From the NCBI RefSeq assembly GCF_001592105.1, contig NZ_BCWE01000003.1:186001-250000 (forward strand): a DNA stretch of 64,000 bases. The letters run 5' to 3'. Source of the stretch: Desulfolucanica intricata (GTDB taxonomy: Bacteria > Bacillota > Desulfotomaculia > Desulfotomaculales > Desulfofarciminaceae). Below are positions 59,203 to 64,000 of the stretch, in pieces. The notes below the pieces were generated by a model that worked only from the letters and a program-made list of their open reading frames with translations, ran no database searches and was not told where the DNA came from. Made by a program: the position numbers and the translations under genes. Positions within the stretch are counted from its first letter, which is position 1. Every line of letters begins with the position of its first letter.

Positions 59203-59601
59203 TTGCTATTTATAATTGCAGGTATTATGTCAGCGGCTGCCGCTTGGCTGTTGAATAACTTTTTATTTGGTCTGGTAAAGGAGAGAGCTATTCTTGTAGC
59301 TCCGGTTGTTGAAGAATTAGCTAAGACTTTGACTGCTATATTACTGGGTACGTCAATTTTTTTTACACATTTTATATTTGGAATAATTGAGGCTGCCTGG
59401 GACATATATAGTTCCCGTAAGCTGGGGCAAACAGCGGCATTGTTAAGTGTTGGAGGGCATACCGGTTTTGGATTGGCCGCTGAACTAATATTTTTTTGGC
59501 AGCAAAATATTTTTTACGCAGTCAGCGCGGGCTTAATTATGCATCTTAGTTGGAATTTTATGGTCTCGCAAATAATAAGATTATCAAAGACAAAGGGGTA
59601 G
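59203..59601 (+). CDS. Small CPBP/PrsW-like membrane protease homologue
   Basis: 132 aa, TTG start, three to four hydrophobic helices. Motifs of the glutamate-type intramembrane protease (CPBP/PrsW) family: APVVEELAKTLTA, IFGIIEAAWD, GHTGFGLAAEL and HLSWNFM. It is about half the usual length. It lies between pth and fin, possibly tied to sporulation. The start has no clear ribosome site, so it is the weaker part of this call. Confidence 0.7.
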   Translation: MLFIIAGIMSAAAAWLLNNFLFGLVKERAILVAPVVEELAKTLTAILLGTSIFFTHFIFGIIEAAWDIYSSRKLGQTAALLSVGGHTGFGLAAELIFFWQQNIFYAVSAGLIMHLSWNFMVSQIIRLSKTKG

Positions 59602-59606
59602 TAACT

Positions 59607-59861
59607 ATGAAGATTTTTTACATTTGCGATTGCTGTGACGAAGTTTATAACATGGTTGATTTGGTTAACCATAACATGCATGAACAAGAACGACGCTTGA
59701 CGGGTCAAGACGGGTACGATATAATAAACCGCGAAGAAATGGGGAATAATAATTATTATAATGATAATAATTATTATGTATACTCGATTTGTCCGGCCTG
59801 TAAGGAAGATATTTCGGGAGAAACACAAAATTTGTTTAACAGGCAATCGCTGATTAATTAA
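59607..59861 (+). CDS. fin: Fin (YabK)-like anti-sigma-F factor
   Basis: 84 aa, ATG at 59607. Zinc ribbon CDCC (8-11) and CPAC (at about 63-66), with ERRLTGQDGYDIINREEMG between, matching Bacillus Fin (LTNEERNDMIS...NG) as I recall it; the region 45-57 is an Asn/Tyr-rich insert. Fin shuts off sigma-F after forespore formation. The pth-fin-mfd order is conserved. Confidence 0.85.
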   Translation: MKIFYICDCCDEVYNMVDLVNHNMHEQERRLTGQDGYDIINREEMGNNNYYNDNNYYVYSICPACKEDISGETQNLFNRQSLIN

Positions 59862-59950
59862 TAAGGATTATTATGAGAGCTTTAGCATATGTTTGAGCTA
59901 AGGCTCTTTTTGTGATGATTTAAACGTAATCTTTTTATAAGGTGATCGAA

Positions 59951-62900
59951 ATGAATGGGTTATTAAAACCACTGGAAACTACTCCGGAATTTATTAGTTT
60001 ACAAGAAGGTCTGGATAAAGATTTTCGAAGGCAATTGGTATTAGGTTTGTCCGCTTCACAGAAAAGTTATGTTATGGCAGGACTAATCGAAGCCCAACAA
60101 CAGTCAGCTTTAATATTAACTTCTTCTGAACAAGAAGCCGGCTTATTAACAGACGACTTAAAAGAGCTCCTGCCGGGTACAAAAATTCTGTCGTTTCCGG
60201 TTTGGCAGTTGCTGCCTTATCAAGTATTAGCGCATAGTAAAGAAGTTTTAAGACAGCGTTTGGAGGTACTAAAGGCTCTTTGTCAGGAAGAAAAATTGGT
60301 AATTATTGCTCCGGTGGAAGCTTTACTGCGAAGGCTCAGTCCTTATCATGCCTTTTGCAGGGCATCTTTATGTTTAGAAGTGGGGCAGATTTATGACTTA
60401 AAAGAATTAAAAGAGAAGTTGGCTGCTTACGGGTATGAGCGGGTTGATCCGGTTGAAGGGCACGGACAATACAGTGTCAGGGGGGGGATTTTAGATGTCT
60501 ACCCCATGACTTCCTCCAGACCGGTGCGGATTGAATTCTTCGACGATGAAGTAGATTCAATTCGACTGTTTGAGCCCAACACTCAGAGATCTGTAGAAAA
60601 CCTCAGGAAGGTTGAGATCTTTCCGGCCAGGGAAATGATTGTTGAGACCGGTTTATGGCAGTTGGCATATAAAAGAATTGTATCGGAATACCAAAAACAG
60701 AAGCAGAAACTTTCCCAGGCCGGTGCTGCAGAGGCCTTACAAAATATATCCCGTTTAGAAGAGGTATTGGATTATATAAATCATTCCACTTATTTTGAGG
60801 GAATTGAGCAGTACCTGCCGTATTTTTATGAAGAAACCGTGAGCTTATTAGATTTTTTTAATCAGAATTCTCTGGTTTTAATCGATGAACCGGTACGAGT
60901 AAAAGAGTCTGTAGAAGCTATCCACAGGGAAAGAGCGGAAACTTACGCGGATTTACTCAGAATAGGTCGGGTTTTACCGCTTCAATATAAGGGTTATTTA
61001 AATTGGTCCGAGCTATATAACCAATTAGAGCTCTTTAGAACTGTGTTTTTTTCTTTTTTACCGAGGCAGTCAGAAGCTATTAAACCACAGAAATGTGTTA
61101 ACTTTCCGGTTAAAGCCATGCAAGGTTTTTTTGGAAAAATAAATTTATTGGTTGAGGCACTGCTGCACTGGAAAAAAGCTAAATACAGGATTGTCTTACT
61201 GGTGAATAGTATTGAAAAAGCCAAACAATTAACGTCGGCTCTTAAGGACCACCAAATAGATGCTTATCAGGTGAAAAATATCAAACAAGAACTTCAGCCG
61301 GGAAAAGTCATAGTAACCGGAGGTCACCTGACCGGCGGGTTTGAGTTTACTTCCGGTAAACTGGTGGTCATAACAGAGCTGGAGATGTATGGACAAAGAA
61401 AAAAACCGTCTAAACAACGTCAACGGGTACAGGATAAAATTGAGCTGTTTGCAGATTTAAAAACCGGTGACTATGTGGTACATGTAAATCACGGGATTGG
61501 TCGTTATGAGGGTATTGTTCAGTTAACTATCGGTGAAGTAAAAAGGGATTATCTTCTGGTTAAATATGCCGGGGAAGACAAACTTTATGTACCGACCGAC
61601 CAGGTTGAAATGATTCAGAAATACTTGGGTTCAGAAGCCGGTTCTCCTAAGCTCTCCCGTCTGGGCGGGGCTGAATGGTCGCGGGTGAAAAGTAAGGTTA
61701 AAGAGGCCGTAAAAGAAATGGCTCAGGAGCTTTTGGCGCTGTATGCCACCCGAGAAACTATCAGCGGCCATGCCTTTAGTAAAGATACAGTGTGGCAGCA
61801 AGAATTTGAAGCTGCCTTTCCCTACGATGAGACACCGGATCAGCTAAGGGCCATAGATGAGGTTAAAGCTGATATGGAGAGAGCCCGGCCCATGGACCGG
61901 CTGCTTTGTGGAGATGTCGGTTATGGTAAAACAGAAGTTGCTCTGCGAGCGGCTTTTAAAGCAGTGATGGACAGCAAGCAAGTAGCCGTATTGGTGCCCA
62001 CTACCATTTTGGCTCAGCAGCATTATAATACCTTTCAAGAGAGATTTGCCAAATATCCGGTAAGCATAGCAATGCTTAGCAGATTTCGTACGCCCCGGGA
62101 GCAGCGCCGGATTATCCAGGAGTTAGCTGAGGGAAGGGTAGATATTGTAATTGGAACTCATCGCCTGGTGCAAGATGATATTCGCTTTAAGGATCTGGGT
62201 CTTTTGGTGGTGGATGAAGAGCAGAGGTTTGGGGTAAGTCACAAAGAAAAGCTGAAACAAATGCGGGAAAATGTAGACGTACTTACCTTAACTGCTACTC
62301 CGATTCCACGTACTCTTCATATGTCCCTGGTGGGGGTGCGGGATACCAGTTTGTTGGAAACACCACCGGAGGATCGCTTTCCGGTTCAAACTTATGTTTT
62401 AGAAGAGGAAGCGGTCATTATCAGGGAGGCCATCCGTCGTGAATTGGGCAGGGGCGGGCAGGTTTATTATGTTCATAACCGGGTGGCTGATTTGGATCAA
62501 TTGGCGGCCTGGGTGACTAGCCTGGTTCCGGAATCCAAGGTAGCTGTGGCTCATGGCCAAATGAAGGAAGATCGGTTGGAACGAGTAATGTTGGATTTTA
62601 TGAGTCAAAAATATAATGTACTGGTATGTACCACAATTATAGAAACCGGTCTTGATATTCCTAATGTTAACACTTTAATAGTCAAAGAAGCCGATCATAT
62701 GGGTTTAGCCCAACTGTATCAACTCAGGGGTAGGGTGGGTCGAACCAATAGATTGGCTTATGCGTATTTTACTTTTCGCAGAGACAGGGTATTGAGTGAA
62801 GTGGCTGAAAAAAGGTTAGCAGCGGTAAGAGAGTTTACGGCCTTTGGCTCAGGCTATAAAATTGCAATGCGGGACCTGGAAATTCGTGGGGCCGGAAATA

Positions 62901-63460
62901 TACTTGGTCCGGAGCAGCACGGCCATATCGCCGCAGTAGGTTTTGATCTTTATTGCCGGCTGTTAGAGGACGCTGTTCGTGAGGCTAAAGGCGGAGAGGA
63001 AGCAAAGTTGGTTGACACTGTGGTGGAACTTCCGGTTACAGCCTATATTCCGGATGAGTATGTTCCGGATACCAGTCAAAAAGTGGAATTATACAAGCGT
63101 ATGGCTAATGTGAGTGATGTTAAGCAGCTTTCTGAACTGGAAGATGAATTGATTGACAGATTTGGGGATTTGCCGGAGGCAGTGGTAAATTTACTGGTGG
63201 TGGCTAGAATTAAAACCTATGCCAGAAATTTAAAAATAAAAGGTGTTAGCCGTTTAAACGGTTTTTATCGCCTGCAATTTGCCCAGGGGCATAATTTAAC
63301 CGGAGAAAAATTAGTGAAGTTAAGTGAGCGGATGGCTGGAAAGGTTCGATTTAGTAATGTTGACGGGGAATTTGAAATTCGCCTGAAAAGTATTCATCAA
63401 GAGAACGAAACCAGGACCAGTTTATCCAGATTGGAAGATTTTTTACATAAATTAACTTGA
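59951..63460 (+). CDS. mfd: Transcription-repair coupling factor Mfd
   Basis: 1169 aa from ATG at 59951, 8 bases after aaggtg; the GTG at 59942 overlaps the site. Translocase motifs: RLLCGDVGYGKTEVALRAA (Walker A), LLVVDEEQRFGV (DEEQ box), TATPIPRTLHMSL. RNA-polymerase-interaction domain before (GDYVVHVNHGIGRYEG). C-terminal TRCF domain present. It removes stalled RNA polymerase and recruits UvrA. Complete length. Confidence 0.99.
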   Translation: MNGLLKPLETTPEFISLQEGLDKDFRRQLVLGLSASQKSYVMAGLIEAQQQSALILTSSEQEAGLLTDDLKELLPGTKILSFPVWQLLPYQVLAHSKEVLRQRLEVLKALCQEEKLVIIAPVEALLRRLSPYHAFCRASLCLEVGQIYDLKELKEKLAAYGYERVDPVEGHGQYSVRGGILDVYPMTSSRPVRIEFFDDEVDSIRLFEPNTQRSVENLRKVEIFPAREMIVETGLWQLAYKRIVSEYQKQKQKLSQAGAAEALQNISRLEEVLDYINHSTYFEGIEQYLPYFYEETVSLLDFFNQNSLVLIDEPVRVKESVEAIHRERAETYADLLRIGRVLPLQYKGYLNWSELYNQLELFRTVFFSFLPRQSEAIKPQKCVNFPVKAMQGFFGKINLLVEALLHWKKAKYRIVLLVNSIEKAKQLTSALKDHQIDAYQVKNIKQELQPGKVIVTGGHLTGGFEFTSGKLVVITELEMYGQRKKPSKQRQRVQDKIELFADLKTGDYVVHVNHGIGRYEGIVQLTIGEVKRDYLLVKYAGEDKLYVPTDQVEMIQKYLGSEAGSPKLSRLGGAEWSRVKSKVKEAVKEMAQELLALYATRETISGHAFSKDTVWQQEFEAAFPYDETPDQLRAIDEVKADMERARPMDRLLCGDVGYGKTEVALRAAFKAVMDSKQVAVLVPTTILAQQHYNTFQERFAKYPVSIAMLSRFRTPREQRRIIQELAEGRVDIVIGTHRLVQDDIRFKDLGLLVVDEEQRFGVSHKEKLKQMRENVDVLTLTATPIPRTLHMSLVGVRDTSLLETPPEDRFPVQTYVLEEEAVIIREAIRRELGRGGQVYYVHNRVADLDQLAAWVTSLVPESKVAVAHGQMKEDRLERVMLDFMSQKYNVLVCTTIIETGLDIPNVNTLIVKEADHMGLAQLYQLRGRVGRTNRLAYAYFTFRRDRVLSEVAEKRLAAVREFTAFGSGYKIAMRDLEIRGAGNILGPEQHGHIAAVGFDLYCRLLEDAVREAKGGEEAKLVDTVVELPVTAYIPDEYVPDTSQKVELYKRMANVSDVKQLSELEDELIDRFGDLPEAVVNLLVVARIKTYARNLKIKGVSRLNGFYRLQFAQGHNLTGEKLVKLSERMAGKVRFSNVDGEFEIRLKSIHQENETRTSLSRLEDFLHKLT

Positions 63461-63536
63461 ATATGATCTCAAGTTGCCGGGAGAAGTGAATTCTAGTATA
63501 ATAGGTCCATTGATGATATGGGGAGGAGATAGAGTT

Positions 63537-64000
63537 ATGAAGAGAATAATAACCCTGCTGGTCCTGGTTTTTAGCTTGGTTTTACCGGCCGGCTGTGGGA
63601 GTCAGGTAGTGGCCACAGTAAACGGAGAAGAAATTACTCAAGAGGAACTGGATAAAAAAATTAATGAAACTAAGGCGTTATACCAGCAGCAGGGAATTGA
63701 CCTTGAAGGTGACGACGGCAAGCAGATGCTGGAAATGCTCAAACAGCAAACATTGGAGGAGATGATAAATAATAAGCTTTTAATGCAGGAGGCCAAAAAG
63801 CAGGGTAAAAATTTAACAGATAAACAAATTAAGGAAAAAGTAGCAGAATTGAAGAAACAGTTTAGTTCAGAGGAAGAGTTTAAGAAATATTTGAAACAGG
63901 CGGGTATGACAGAAAAAGAGCTGGTGTATCTAATTAACCTGGGTGATTATGTAACCAGGGATCTTAAGCCTGTGACTGAGGCCCAGGCACAGGAATATTA
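63537..64000 (+). CDS. PrsA/SurA-type lipoprotein chaperone (3' truncated)
   Basis: Begins with a lipoprotein signal MKRIITLLVLVFSLVLPAGC (lipobox LPAGC), then VVATVNGEEITQEELDKKI and a SurA-N helical region up to the window end. It should be followed by a parvulin-type prolyl isomerase domain outside the window. It folds exported proteins on the outer face. ATG after ggggaggagat. Placed after mfd where Bacillus has spoVT. Confidence 0.9.
   Translation, partial: MKRIITLLVLVFSLVLPAGCGSQVVATVNGEEITQEELDKKINETKALYQQQGIDLEGDDGKQMLEMLKQQTLEEMINNKLLMQEAKKQGKNLTDKQIKEKVAELKKQFSSEEEFKKYLKQAGMTEKELVYLINLGDYVTRDLKPVTEAQAQEY

Overview
The window is the oriC-proximal chromosome of a low-GC, spore-forming, anaerobic Firmicute, most likely a clostridium of the Peptococcaceae/Desulfotomaculum type. 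Four things support this. The gene order follows the Bacillus subtilis recF-to-mfd backbone almost step by step: recF, remB, gyrB, gyrA; pdxS, pdxT, serS; tadA, SRP RNA, dnaX, ybaB, recR, bofA; gin, yaaO, tmk, holB, ricT, yabA, rsmI, abrB, metG, tatD, yabE, ksgA, yabG; ispE, spoVG, glmU, prs, ctc, pth, fin, mfd. There are many sporulation genes (bofA, gin, fin, yabG, spoVG, cotF-like, SPOCS proteins). There are two ferredoxin-linked 2-oxoacid oxidoreductases. TTG/GTG starts behind strong GGAGG sites are frequent. The species assignment is inference.

Layout. 1-5.3 kb: end of recF, remB and both gyrase subunits. 5.3-12 kb: a small ribbon-helix-helix-like protein, PLP synthase (pdxST), a serine-type T-box leader driving serC-serA, and serS. 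A vestigial N-terminus of a different class-V aminotransferase lies just before serC. 12.1-15.7 kb: an RNA-rich stretch with six tRNAs (four of them tRNA-Ser), tadA, a promoter-to-terminator structured ncRNA of about 270 nt that I could not identify, two cold-shock genes and the large SRP RNA. 15.8-18.7 kb: dnaX-ybaB-recR-bofA.

18.8-26.3 kb: a P-loop protein, a one-chain pyruvate:ferredoxin oxidoreductase and a four-subunit 2-oxoacid:ferredoxin oxidoreductase, an insertion relative to Bacillus. 26.3-35.8 kb: gin, yaaO, tmk-holB-ricT-yabA-rsmI, abrB, then metG behind a methionine T-box and a long fold-back sequence, and tatD. 35.8-41.5 kb: cobO, yabE-like, cotF-like pair, ksgA, a YkuK-like protein, a glycosyltransferase and yabG.

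41.5-47.7 kb is the least understood part. It holds a trypsin-like protease, an unknown protein, a triple-SPOCS/LysM protein, a SPOCS-like protein fused to a jelly-roll module, two paralogues sharing an N-terminal domain, a small membrane protein and a second YbaB/EbfC. I read it as a candidate undescribed spore-envelope module. 47.8-64 kb: small transport and envelope genes, a cyanophycinase remnant, ispE, a GntR regulator, a nucleotidyltransferase, threonine deaminase, then spoVG-glmU-prs-ctc-pth-fin-mfd and a truncated PrsA/SurA-type lipoprotein.

The serine theme is notable: the T-box, serine biosynthesis, seryl-tRNA synthetase and tRNA-Ser genes for four anticodons sit within 8 kb. All assignments come from reading the sequence and its translations; no database search was run.
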